NCBI GenBank assembly: GCA_029262915.1
Contig: JAJCYN010000264.1
Coordinates: 1-8,563, forward strand
DNA length: 8,563 bases
Reading direction: 5' to 3'
From: Flavobacteriales bacterium
GTDB lineage: Bacteria; Bacteroidota; Bacteroidia; Flavobacteriales_E; Vicingaceae
A program made the translations under genes and the position numbers. The notes under the pieces were generated by a model, which was not told the DNA's origin, did not search any database, and was given only the letters and a program-made list of their open reading frames with translations. Of this stretch, positions 1 through 5,679 are shown one piece after another. Numbering within the stretch: position 1 is the first letter of the stretch; every line of letters starts with the position of its first letter.

Positions 1-24
1 TATCGGATTTTCATCCTTAAATAA
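1..24 (+). CDS. C-terminal tail of an upstream gene (partial, tentative)
   Basis: The first eight codons in frame 1 read YRIFILK followed by TAA. A short hydrophobic end closed by lysine would suit the last residues of a membrane protein. In many Bacteroidota a DUF4271 membrane protein gene lies directly upstream of this type of hemD, so that is the family I would expect, but eight codons cannot prove it. A rival reading is frame 2, which runs open to a TAA at 53-55 and overlaps the hemD start as TAATG. Its tail is polar and lysine-rich (ending STKNIKK). Sequence to the left of the window would decide. Confidence 0.3.
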   Translation, partial: YRIFILK

Positions 25-54
25 AGCGAATTCGACTAAAAATATTAAAAAATA

Positions 55-819
55 ATGTTGAAAGTAAAGAACGTTTTAGTATCACAACCCAAGCCAGAAA
101 CAGAAAAATCACCTTATTTTGATTTATCTACAGACTACAAAGTAAAAATAGATTTTAGACCATTTATTCACATTGAAGGTGTTCCTGGAAAAGAGTTTCG
201 TCAACAAAGAATAAACATATTAGATTTTAACGCAGTAATATTTACAAGTAGAAACGCTGTAGATCATTATTTTAGAGCTGCAGAAGAATCTCGTGTAAGA
301 ATACCAGATGATATGAAGTATTTTTGTATTTCAGAGTCAACTGCATTTTACTTACAAAAATATATTGTTTATAGAAAAAGGAAAATTTTTCATGGACAAC
401 AACGTTTTGCTGATTTAATACCTTTATTAAAAAAGCACAAAGACAATAAGTTTCTGTTACCTTGTTCAGATATTTTAAGATCTAATATTCCGGATTTATT
501 AGAAGAGAATGAGATTGATTTTAAAAGTGCTACACTTTATAGAACAGTTTGTAGTGATTTATCTGATTTAAAAGATGTTAATTACGATGTCTTGGTTTTC
601 TTTAGTCCTTCAGGAATCAAATCGCTTTATCAAAATTTTCCTAAATTTAAACAAAACGATACACGTATAGCTGTTTTTGGCCCTACAACCGCAAAAGCTG
701 CTGAAGAAGCAGGGCTAAATATAGATATTGCTGCTCCACAACCAGAATCTCCGTCAATGACAAGAGCACTTGAACTTTACATTAAGAGGGCAAATAAAAA
801 CGGTAAAAAGAAAAAATAA
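55..819 (+). CDS. hemD: Uroporphyrinogen-III synthase (HemD family)
   Basis: HemD closes and inverts ring D of hydroxymethylbilane to make uroporphyrinogen III, the shared precursor of haem, sirohaem and cobalamin, in the cytoplasm. The 254-residue length fits the family. Visible family landmarks are the first-domain segment VIFTSRNAVD (61-70), the second-domain FFSPSGI (182-188), and the C-terminal block FGPTTAKAAEEAG (208-220) followed by PESPSM. The N-terminal VLVSQPKPE...SPYFDL and DFRPFIHIEGV segments read like the Bacteroidota branch of the family. The ATG at 55 places the first beta strand correctly, and no Shine-Dalgarno is visible. The C-terminus is very basic (ends GKKKK). No other haem gene lies nearby, and a terminator follows directly. 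HemD proteins diverge strongly, so the family call is firmer than proof of the reaction. Some Bacteroidota carry a second hemD elsewhere with other haem genes, which would leave this copy's exact role open. Confidence 0.85.
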   Translation: MLKVKNVLVSQPKPETEKSPYFDLSTDYKVKIDFRPFIHIEGVPGKEFRQQRINILDFNAVIFTSRNAVDHYFRAAEESRVRIPDDMKYFCISESTAFYLQKYIVYRKRKIFHGQQRFADLIPLLKKHKDNKFLLPCSDILRSNIPDLLEENEIDFKSATLYRTVCSDLSDLKDVNYDVLVFFSPSGIKSLYQNFPKFKQNDTRIAVFGPTTAKAAEEAGLNIDIAAPQPESPSMTRALELYIKRANKNGKKKK

Positions 820-828
820 TTTTACAAC

Positions 829-860
829 AAAAAAAGGGGTTAATTGTTAACCCTTTTTTT
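829..860 (+). terminator. Rho-independent terminator of hemD, probably bidirectional
   Basis: GGGTTAA (837-843) pairs perfectly with TTAACCC (847-853) around a TTG loop and is followed by seven T (854-860). An A run (829-835) precedes the stem, so it can extend by A-T pairs and the reverse strand also presents a T tract. It begins 10 bp after the hemD stop. It separates hemD from the queA operon. Confidence 0.9.
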
Positions 861-906
861 ATGTCTAAATAAAATTAAATATCCATTTCTGATATAAAAA
901 TAACGC

Positions 907-937
907 TTGATTATCGAGTTATATATTGTTACATTTG
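907..937 (+). promoter_or_regulatory. Bacteroidota-type promoter of the queA operon
   Basis: TTG at 907-909 (-33 box) is followed by a 20-bp spacer and TACATTTG at 930-937, a full match to the Bacteroidota -7 consensus TAnnTTTG. Transcription should start a few bases after 937, leaving a leader of roughly 20-25 nt before the queA ATG at 965. The leader is A-rich (AAAGAGAAT) without a strong Shine-Dalgarno. The -33 box lies in a 13-bp imperfect palindrome (906-918). Confidence 0.75.
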
Positions 938-964
938 CAGCCAATTTTTACCTAAAGAGAATAT

Positions 965-2011
965 ATGAAATTATCTAAATTCAAATTTACACTCCCAGAA
1001 AGTTTACTTGCTGAAAGACCAGCAGAAGAAAGAGAAGAAGCAAGATTAATGGTTCTTCATAGAGAAACAGGCGAAATTGAACATAAAAAATTTAAAGACG
1101 TTATCGATTATTTTGACGATGGTGATTTAATGGTGATGAATGACACCAAGGTTTTTCCTGCAAGAATGTACGGAAACAAAGAAAAAACCGGAGCTCGAAT
1201 AGAAGTTTTTTTATTAAGAGAATTAAATAGAGAAAGTTTATTGTGGGATGTATTAGTTGATCCAGCAAGAAAAATTAGAATCGGAAATAAACTTTATTTT
1301 GGTGATGATGATTTGGTTGCAGAAGAAATTGACAACACAACATCTAGAGGGAGAACATTAAGGTTCTTATTTGATGGTTCTTATGAAGATTTTAAAGCTA
1401 CTATCGAAAAATTAGGAGAAACACCTATTCCTAAATACATTAAAAGAGAAGTTGAACCCGAGGATGCTGAACGATACCAAACTGTTTATGCGAAAAATGA
1501 AGGAGCTGTAGCTGCCCCTACTGCTGGATTACATTTTAGTAAGCACTTATTAAAACGATTTGAAATTAAAGGAATAGATTTTGCCTACTTAACACTGCAC
1601 GTTGGCTTAGGTACTTTTAGATCAGTAGAAGTTGAAGACTTAACCAAACATAAAATGGATTCTGAAGAAATTCATATCCCAGAACAATGTGTTGAACAAG
1701 TAAATACCGCTAAAAAAGAAAAAAGAAGAATTTGTGCTGTTGGAACAACCTCAATGAGAGTACTAGAATCGTCTGTTTCTACAGATGGGTATTTAAAACC
1801 ATTTGACGGTTGGACAAACAAGTTTATTTTCCCTCCGTTCGATTTTAATTTAGCTAACTGTATGATTACTAATTTCCACACACCAGAATCAACCTTATTA
1901 ATGATGACAGCAGCTTTTGGTGGATATGATTTAGTAATGAAAGCTTATAAAGCAGCAATAAAAGAAAAATATCGTTTTTACACTTATGGTGATGCGATGC
2001 TAATTATATAA
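965..2011 (+). CDS. queA: S-adenosylmethionine:tRNA ribosyltransferase-isomerase (QueA)
   Basis: QueA transfers and rearranges the ribosyl part of SAM onto 7-aminomethyl-7-deazaguanine at tRNA position 34, giving epoxyqueuosine, the next-to-last step of queuosine synthesis. The 348-residue length is close to the E. coli enzyme (about 356). Family signatures run in order across the whole protein: [13 protein letters not shown] (58-70), [12 protein letters not shown] (180-191), [10 protein letters not shown] (209-218), [10 protein letters not shown] (260-269), [12 protein letters not shown] (302-313) and the terminal YGDAMLI (341-347). The start ATG is set by the conserved N-terminal [10 protein letters not shown]...LLAERP segment and the promoter just upstream. 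It is the first gene of an apparent operon: the next gene starts 32 bp after its stop with no terminator between. Nothing is truncated and no key block is missing. No other queuosine gene is in the window. Confidence 0.97.
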   Translation: MKLSKFKFTLPESLLAERPAEEREEARLMVLHRETGEIEHKKFKDVIDYFDDGDLMVMNDTKVFPARMYGNKEKTGARIEVFLLRELNRESLLWDVLVDPARKIRIGNKLYFGDDDLVAEEIDNTTSRGRTLRFLFDGSYEDFKATIEKLGETPIPKYIKREVEPEDAERYQTVYAKNEGAVAAPTAGLHFSKHLLKRFEIKGIDFAYLTLHVGLGTFRSVEVEDLTKHKMDSEEIHIPEQCVEQVNTAKKEKRRICAVGTTSMRVLESSVSTDGYLKPFDGWTNKFIFPPFDFNLANCMITNFHTPESTLLMMTAAFGGYDLVMKAYKAAIKEKYRFYTYGDAMLII

Positions 2012-2043
2012 GAAAAAGGAATATTAACATTAAAACAATTTAA

Positions 2044-2562
2044 ATGAAACTAGAAGACCTAAAACTTTACCAAGAATGTTTAGATTTTGAACAAGAAATT
2101 TGGAACATAGTTAACGAAATGGAGGGATTTAATAAAGACACTGTAGGAAAACCATTCGTTCAATCAGCCGATGCAATTTCAGGTAACATTGCACAAGGTT
2201 ACGGAAGATACAACTTTAAAGATAAAAAGCATTATTGCTATATTTCTAGAGGGTACTTATTAAAAACCAAAGGATGGTTAATAAAATCTAGAGAACGAGA
2301 ATTAATTGGAGAAGAAAAAGCTAATGAATTAATTGAGTTCATTGAAAAAATCCATAGAATGTTAAATGCTTACATTCGATCAATTGGAAGGCCAAAAGAT
2401 GCTACTTATACTAAACCATCTTACGAAAACAAAGAGGGAAATAATGATGATTCTAATGGCAATGCTGTAGAGAATGACAATTCGAAAGTTGAACCTGACG
2501 GAAATTCATTTACAGCAAGTGCAGATGAATTTTTTAGTTCAGACGAATTAACTAATGCATAA
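2044..2562 (+). CDS. Four-helix-bundle protein (S23 / 23S rRNA-intervening-sequence family) with acidic C-terminal extension
   Basis: Residues 1-115 match the four-helix-bundle S23-type family: an opening LEDLKLYQECLDFEQEIW helix, the signature SADAISGNIAQGYGR (41-55), then KDKKHYCYISRGYLLKTKG (59-77) and a final helix (93-113). Relatives are encoded in intervening sequences of 23S rRNA genes, as stand-alone genes, or as Avd accessory proteins of diversity-generating retroelements. They form basic oligomers thought to bind nucleic acid, but the role of stand-alone copies is not established. Family members are usually about 115-130 residues. This one is 172, because residues 118-172 add an Asn/Ser/Asp/Glu-rich tail that looks disordered. 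It sits 32 bp after queA, with an AGGA at 2017-2020 too far upstream to be a normal ribosome site, and it overlaps the ispD start by 8 bp, so it is probably cotranscribed and translationally coupled. No 23S rRNA or reverse transcriptase is present here. Confidence 0.85.
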   Translation: MKLEDLKLYQECLDFEQEIWNIVNEMEGFNKDTVGKPFVQSADAISGNIAQGYGRYNFKDKKHYCYISRGYLLKTKGWLIKSRERELIGEEKANELIEFIEKIHRMLNAYIRSIGRPKDATYTKPSYENKEGNNDDSNGNAVENDNSKVEPDGNSFTASADEFFSSDELTNA

Positions 2563-3229
2563 ATGCGTAATAATAGTAGCTGGTGGAAAAGGTGAAAGGA
2601 TGGGGAGTGAAGCTCCAAAACAATTTCTTGAACTTGCTGGCAAACCTATTTTAATGCATACACTGGAAAAGTTTAAACAAACAATTCCTTCTATAGAAAT
2701 TATACTCGCTCTTCCCGAAAATCAATTCGACTTTTGGGAGGAGCTTTTTTATAAATATAAATTACCTAAAATTCCACATCAAGTTGTAAAAGGTGGAACA
2801 ACTCGATTTCATTCCGTAGAAAATGCACTAGAATTGGTTAAAGAAAATAGCATTGTTGCTATTCATGATGGTGTTCGTCCATTAGTAAGTGCTAAAACGA
2901 TAGAAGCTTGTTTTAATGAAGCAGAAAAAAAAGGAAATGCGATTCCAGTAGTTGACGTTGTTGAATCACTTAGACATGTTTCAAAACAAGACAACATAAA
3001 TAAAGCTGTAGCAAGGAGTTGTTACAAATTGGTTCAAACACCACAATGTTTTACTTCAGAAATCATTTTAAAAGCTTATCAGCAAGAATTTGACAACTTT
3101 TTTACTGATGATGCATCGGTGATTGAAAAACTAGGTGAAACTATTAATTTAGTTGAAGGAAATAGAGAAAATATTAAAATTACTACTGCTGAAGATTTAA
3201 TTATTGCTGAAGCTTTATTAAAGGCTTAG
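2555..3229 (+). CDS. ispD: 2-C-methyl-D-erythritol 4-phosphate cytidylyltransferase (IspD)
   Basis: IspD couples CTP to MEP to form CDP-methylerythritol in the non-mevalonate (MEP) pathway to isoprenoid precursors. The 224-residue protein is normal length for a single-domain enzyme, not an IspDF fusion. Visible motifs are the nucleotide-binding loop AGGKGERMGS (9-18) with R15 and PKQF (K22), RFHSV (83-87), HDGVRPL (104-110), R153 before the QTPQ box (161-164), TDDASVIE (184-191) and NIKITTAEDL (207-215). R153 and K208 correspond to the E. coli catalytic Arg157 and Lys213. The ATG at 2555 lies inside the end of the upstream four-helix gene (8-bp overlap), which suggests coupled translation. 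A second ATG at 2564 is in another frame. Its 3' end overlaps the convergent amidohydrolase gene by 29 bp. Its presence implies that this organism uses the MEP pathway. Confidence 0.96.
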   Translation: MHKCVIIVAGGKGERMGSEAPKQFLELAGKPILMHTLEKFKQTIPSIEIILALPENQFDFWEELFYKYKLPKIPHQVVKGGTTRFHSVENALELVKENSIVAIHDGVRPLVSAKTIEACFNEAEKKGNAIPVVDVVESLRHVSKQDNINKAVARSCYKLVQTPQCFTSEIILKAYQQEFDNFFTDDASVIEKLGETINLVEGNRENIKITTAEDLIIAEALLKA

Positions 3230-4379
3230 CATCACTTTTTTCTATCAAACACATATTTTCCAAATCGACATCTTTGATCAAGTTTAACCCTGGTGTTTTC
3301 CCTTTTTCAATGCTTCCTAACCCATCAAACTCTAAAAATTCAGCTCCATTATAAGTTGCCCACTTCAGTAATTTTTGTAATTGAATAGCTGGATTCTTTT
3401 TACTTATCGTTTTTAACTCCTCCAAAATTGAAAGCCCCCAGTTTGAAGCTAAACTATCAGTCCCTATTGTACATTTTTCATTGATAAATAAACTGTAATC
3501 TGGTTGTTTTCCTTCTATGTATTTATTTGCATTTGGACAAAAGCACCAATATATTTTATCTCCATAATGTTTAGCAAAAACAAGATCTTCTTTTGATGTA
3601 TATGTATTATGAACTAACAATATTTTTTTACCATCAGCCAATGAATCTAAATAGGAAGGTAAAGAGTTTTCTCCTGTGGCTTCCCAACTTTTTATAGCTT
3701 CACTAAACTTAGATAACTGCTCATACATTTTCCCCGATCTTGACTGAAAAAGCTCATTTTCACCCTCCGTTTCTTGGTTATGTATCGTAATAAAATCGTT
3801 GGATTCTTTGTTAATTTGTTGAAGCAGTTTTGCAGACATCGAATAAGGAGCATGTGGTGTTATACTAATTCTAGTAGCGTGCGGATAAATTTCTTTTAGA
3901 GACTTAGCTCTTTCAATAATTTCTATAGCTTTCTCCTCCTTCAGTCCAAAGACTTCAATAAACGTATGATATTTTATATTCCTTTTACTTTTTTGATGAA
4001 ACGATGTATTTCCATTAGAAATATCTCCTACAGCAACTATTCCATTAGAAATCATTTCCTGTTCTGCAAGCTGTATAGCAAACCATCTTTCCTGTTCAGT
4101 CACATTATCTCGAATAGCCATCAACTTTTCTACAAACCCATGCAATTGAGTATTTTCTTCAATTTTCCCTTTGAGATAAGAAAGCTCTAGATGACAATGT
4201 GTGTTCACAAATCCCGGACAAATTATTCCGTCATATTGTTCTACCTCTTCCCAGTTAATTGTATCCTTTTCAGGATCTAAAACAGCCTCAATTTTTCCAG
4301 TATCATCAATTACAACCACTCCATTTTTTATAGGAGTACTGTTGCCAGGAAAAATATAATTTGCTGAGATTTTTTTCAC
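3201..4379 (-). CDS. Metal-dependent amidohydrolase (cytosine deaminase/chlorohydrolase-like), substrate unknown
   Basis: This 392-residue protein has the amidohydrolase layout: a small beta domain at the N-terminus (residues 1-55), the metal motif PGFVNTHCHLE (55-65, H61 and H63), TPHAPYS (H176), ITIHNQE (H200 and E203), LLVHNTYTS (H257), IGTDSLASN (D308), and a closing beta segment with GSIEKGKTPGL (355-364). H61, H63, H200 and D308 are the expected metal ligands. This pattern fits the group of SsnA, TrzN/AtzA-type, MTA/SAH and aminodeoxyfutalosine deaminases, so hydrolytic deamination of a purine-like or related compound is likely, but the substrate cannot be read from the sequence. No signal peptide is seen, so it is probably cytosolic. 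The start is a GTG at 4379. The frame is closed by a stop two codons upstream and the nearby ATG (4383) is out of frame, so GTG is the only good start. It overlaps ispD tail-to-tail and is divergent from rlmN. Confidence 0.85.
   Translation of the reverse strand: MKKISANYIFPGNSTPIKNGVVVIDDTGKIEAVLDPEKDTINWEEVEQYDGIICPGFVNTHCHLELSYLKGKIEENTQLHGFVEKLMAIRDNVTEQERWFAIQLAEQEMISNGIVAVGDISNGNTSFHQKSKRNIKYHTFIEVFGLKEEKAIEIIERAKSLKEIYPHATRISITPHAPYSMSAKLLQQINKESNDFITIHNQETEGENELFQSRSGKMYEQLSKFSEAIKSWEATGENSLPSYLDSLADGKKILLVHNTYTSKEDLVFAKHYGDKIYWCFCPNANKYIEGKQPDYSLFINEKCTIGTDSLASNWGLSILEELKTISKKNPAIQLQKLLKWATYNGAEFLEFDGLGSIEKGKTPGLNLIKDVDLENMCLIEKSDAKPLIKLQQ
3205..3241 (+). terminator. Hairpin terminator embedded in the ispD/amidohydrolase 3' overlap
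   Basis: TGCT (3205-3208) pairs with AGCA (3228-3231), AAGC (3210-3213) with GCTT (3224-3227), and TTT (3214-3216) with AAA (3220-3222) around an ATT loop. Single bulged G bases lie at 3209 and 3223. A six-T run (3236-3241) follows after TCAC, suiting termination of the plus-strand queA-ispD operon. The ispD stop (3227-3229) lies in the 3' arm, and the amidohydrolase stop (3201-3203, minus strand) is just outside the 5' arm. Read on the minus strand the downstream side is AT-rich but has no clean T run, so termination there would be weaker. The 4-nt gap before the T run makes the call moderate. Confidence 0.55.
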
Positions 4380-4383
4380 ACAT

Positions 4384-4414
4384 CAAATGTACGTCATTGC
4401 AAGATACGAAGCAA
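4384..4414 (-). promoter_or_regulatory. Promoter of the amidohydrolase gene, implying a leaderless mRNA
   Basis: On the minus strand TTG (4414-4412), exactly 20 bp, then TACATTTG (4391-4384) matches the Bacteroidota promoter consensus. The -7 box ends only 4 bp before the GTG start at 4379, so transcription should begin at or within a few bases of the start codon. The -33 TTG is contributed by the right arm of a dispersed repeat (4392-4420). Confidence 0.65.
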
Positions 4415-4420
4415 TCTCAT
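4392..4420 (+). repeat. Dispersed palindromic repeat, copy A (minimal form)
   Basis: The copy opens with CGTCATTGC and closes with GAAGCAATCTCAT. ATTGC (4396-4400) pairs with GCAAT (4411-4415) around a 10-base loop. It has the same ends and orientation as the copies at 5502-5553 and 8505-8557 but lacks their inner insert. It lies between the divergent amidohydrolase and rlmN genes and overlaps the amidohydrolase promoter. Repeats of this GTCATTGCGA...GCAATCT type are frequent in Bacteroidota and several other bacterial genomes. Confidence 0.8.
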
Positions 4421-4436
4421 TATTCAAAACTAATCT

Positions 4437-4444
4437 TACCTTTG
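4437..4444 (+). promoter_or_regulatory. -7 box of the rlmN promoter, near-leaderless transcript
   Basis: TACCTTTG matches TAnnTTTG fully and ends 7 bp before the rlmN ATG at 4452, so the transcript should carry a leader of only zero to a few bases. No TTG stands 19-21 bp upstream (that region reads AATCTCA), so the -33 box is weak or absent. Confidence 0.55.
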
Positions 4445-4451
4445 CATCTCA

Positions 4452-5501
4452 ATGTCAGAAAAACAGAACATCCGAGCATTATCAAAAAAAGAATTAAAAG
4501 ACTTTTTTGTTGAGCAAAAAGAAAAACCATTCAGAGCAAAACAAGTTTATGAATGGCTATGGAAAAAAGGAGCAACTTCTTTTGATGAAATGACTAATCT
4601 TTCTTTAAATGTTCGAGAAATGTTAGCTAAAAAATTTGTTTTTAATCCAGCAAAAATCGCTGAAGAGCAAATCAGCTCTGATAGAACTATTAAAAATGCT
4701 TTTCGTTTACACGATGGAAATATTACCGAAGGAGTTTTAATTCCTGGAAAAAAAAGAATGACAGCTTGTGTATCCAGTCAAGTTGGATGTAGTTTAAGTT
4801 GTGAATTTTGTGGTACAGGAAAATTAGATCGATTACGAAATATTGATGCAGAAGAAATTTTTGATCAGGTAGTACTGATTAAAAACCAAGCAGAAAAGCA
4901 CTATCAAAAACCATTAAGCAATATTGTTTATATGGGAATGGGTGAGCCATTGTTAAATTACTCAAACGTACTTCGTTCTATTGAAATGATAACCTCTGAA
5001 GAAGGATTGGGAATGTCTCCAAAAAGAATTACGGTATCTACCGCGGGTATTGCCAAAATGATAAAGCAATTAGGAGACGATGAAGTAAAATTCAATTTAG
5101 CACTTTCTTTACATGCTGCAACTGATGCTAAGCGAAATGAGATTATGCCAATTAATGAAACAAATTCATTAGAAGCATTATCGGAAGCCTTGGTTTATTT
5201 CTATGAAAAAACAGGTTCCAGAATAACTTTCGAATACATTATTTTTAAAGATTTTAATGATACCCTTGAAGATGCTAAAGATTTAGCGGCATTTACAAAA
5301 GCTGTTCCGTGTAAAATAAACATCATTGAATATAATCCTATTGATGATGCAAAATTTCAAAAAGCAGATGAGGAAAAAACAGATAAGTTTGCTACTTTTC
5401 TAGAAAACACCTTTAATCTTATTGTGAACGTTCGTAGGAGTCGAGGAAAAGATATAGATGCTGCTTGCGGTCAATTAGCAAATAAAAATACAGCGGGTTA
5501 A
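4452..5501 (+). CDS. rlmN: Dual-specificity 23S rRNA/tRNA adenine-C2 methyltransferase (RlmN)
   Basis: RlmN is a radical-SAM enzyme that methylates C2 of A2503 in 23S rRNA and of A37 in some tRNAs, through a methyl-cysteine intermediate. The 349-residue protein is full length. An N-terminal accessory domain (residues 8-70, with KPFRAKQVYEWLWKKG) precedes the radical-SAM barrel. The [4Fe-4S] motif CSLSCEFC gives C113, C117 and C120, the SAM-binding GMGEPLLNY lies at 162-170, and the C-terminal GKDIDAACGQLA carries the methyl-accepting C339 (E. coli Cys355 position). That cysteine together with the RlmN-type CGQLA ending favours RlmN over Cfr. The ATG at 4452 sits right after the -7 box with no room for a ribosome site. 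A dispersed repeat begins at the first base after the stop codon, so no ordinary terminator follows directly. Confidence 0.96.
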   Translation: MSEKQNIRALSKKELKDFFVEQKEKPFRAKQVYEWLWKKGATSFDEMTNLSLNVREMLAKKFVFNPAKIAEEQISSDRTIKNAFRLHDGNITEGVLIPGKKRMTACVSSQVGCSLSCEFCGTGKLDRLRNIDAEEIFDQVVLIKNQAEKHYQKPLSNIVYMGMGEPLLNYSNVLRSIEMITSEEGLGMSPKRITVSTAGIAKMIKQLGDDEVKFNLALSLHAATDAKRNEIMPINETNSLEALSEALVYFYEKTGSRITFEYIIFKDFNDTLEDAKDLAAFTKAVPCKINIIEYNPIDDAKFQKADEEKTDKFATFLENTFNLIVNVRRSRGKDIDAACGQLANKNTAG

Positions 5502-5553
5502 CGTCATTGCGAGTGTCCTTTGAACGGAGCCGAAAGAAACGAAGCAATCTCAT
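5502..5553 (+). repeat. Dispersed palindromic repeat, copy B, with inner CGG-AG-CCG palindrome
   Basis: The copy starts at the base after the rlmN stop with CGTCATTGCGAG and ends GAAGCAATCTCAT. The outer arms ATTGC/GCAAT are the same as in copies A and C. The insert contains CTTT...CGG-AG-CCG-AAAG, able to fold as an inner hairpin, and its GAACGGAGCCGAAAG recalls the insert of copy C (GAGCGAAGTCGAAG). The RNA could act as a 3'-end hairpin for rlmN, though no T run follows. Confidence 0.8.
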
Positions 5554-5558
5554 AATTA

Positions 5559-5629
5559 AAAGATTCATCACTTCATTTTACTATAATCCGCTTAAAAGCG
5601 AATTGTAAAAATTTTGTTCAGAATGACAG
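5559..5629 (-). repeat. Opposed copy of a sister repeat family (GTCATTCTGAA...GAATCT) carrying a hairpin insert
   Basis: Read on the minus strand this element begins CTGTCATTCTGAAC (5629-5616) and ends GAAGTGATGAATCT (5574-5561). Those are the ends of a second common repeat type, GTCATTCTGA...GAAGAATCT. It points against copy B, which lies 5 bp away. The centre is a hairpin at 5576-5610: TTTTAC pairs with GTAAAA, AAT with ATT, and CGCTT with AAGCG around AA, with a TAT bulge and one C/A mismatch. The hairpin has only a weak T run (ATTTTG) after it. Confidence 0.6.
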
Positions 5630-5659
5630 TCTAGAGGTTGATTAAAAACCGTATTTTGG

Positions 5660-5679
5660 ATGTTCAAAATTTAGAACAT
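5660..5679 (+). promoter_or_regulatory. 20-bp near-perfect palindrome over the polA start codon
   Basis: ATGTTCAAAA joined to TTTAGAACAT gives nine of ten pairs, with one A/A mismatch. The last two bases are the AT of the polA start codon (5678-5680). It could be a protein-binding operator or an mRNA hairpin hiding the start. A degenerate -7-like TATTTTG (5652-5658) precedes it without a well-spaced -33 TTG, so the polA promoter is not clearly identified and the transcription start may fall inside this palindrome. Confidence 0.45.

Noticed and set aside
861..964. preQ1 riboswitch upstream of queA
   Set aside because: The predicted leader is only about 20-25 nt, too short for the aptamer, and no pseudoknot-forming C-rich/A-rich pair was seen.
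1672..1881. Minus-strand open frame of 69 codons inside queA
   Set aside because: It lies fully within a conserved enzyme gene, has no promoter-like sequence or recognisable domain, and is a shadow of queA.
2044..2562. Diversity-generating retroelement or 23S rRNA intervening sequence suggested by the S23/Avd-like protein
   Set aside because: No reverse transcriptase, template/variable repeat pair or rRNA sequence is present; the gene is embedded in a metabolic operon.
2421..2618. Minus-strand open frame of 65 codons across the four-helix/ispD junction
   Set aside because: Its Ser/Leu-rich product is the complement of the acidic tail and the ispD start; nothing supports expression.
3966..4190. 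Plus-strand open frame of 74 codons inside the amidohydrolase gene
   Set aside because: It is antisense to conserved metal-binding enzyme sequence and has no family features.
4381..4383. ATG as start codon of the amidohydrolase (minus strand)
   Set aside because: It is out of frame with the conserved protein; using it would need a frameshift, whereas the GTG at 4379 is in frame.
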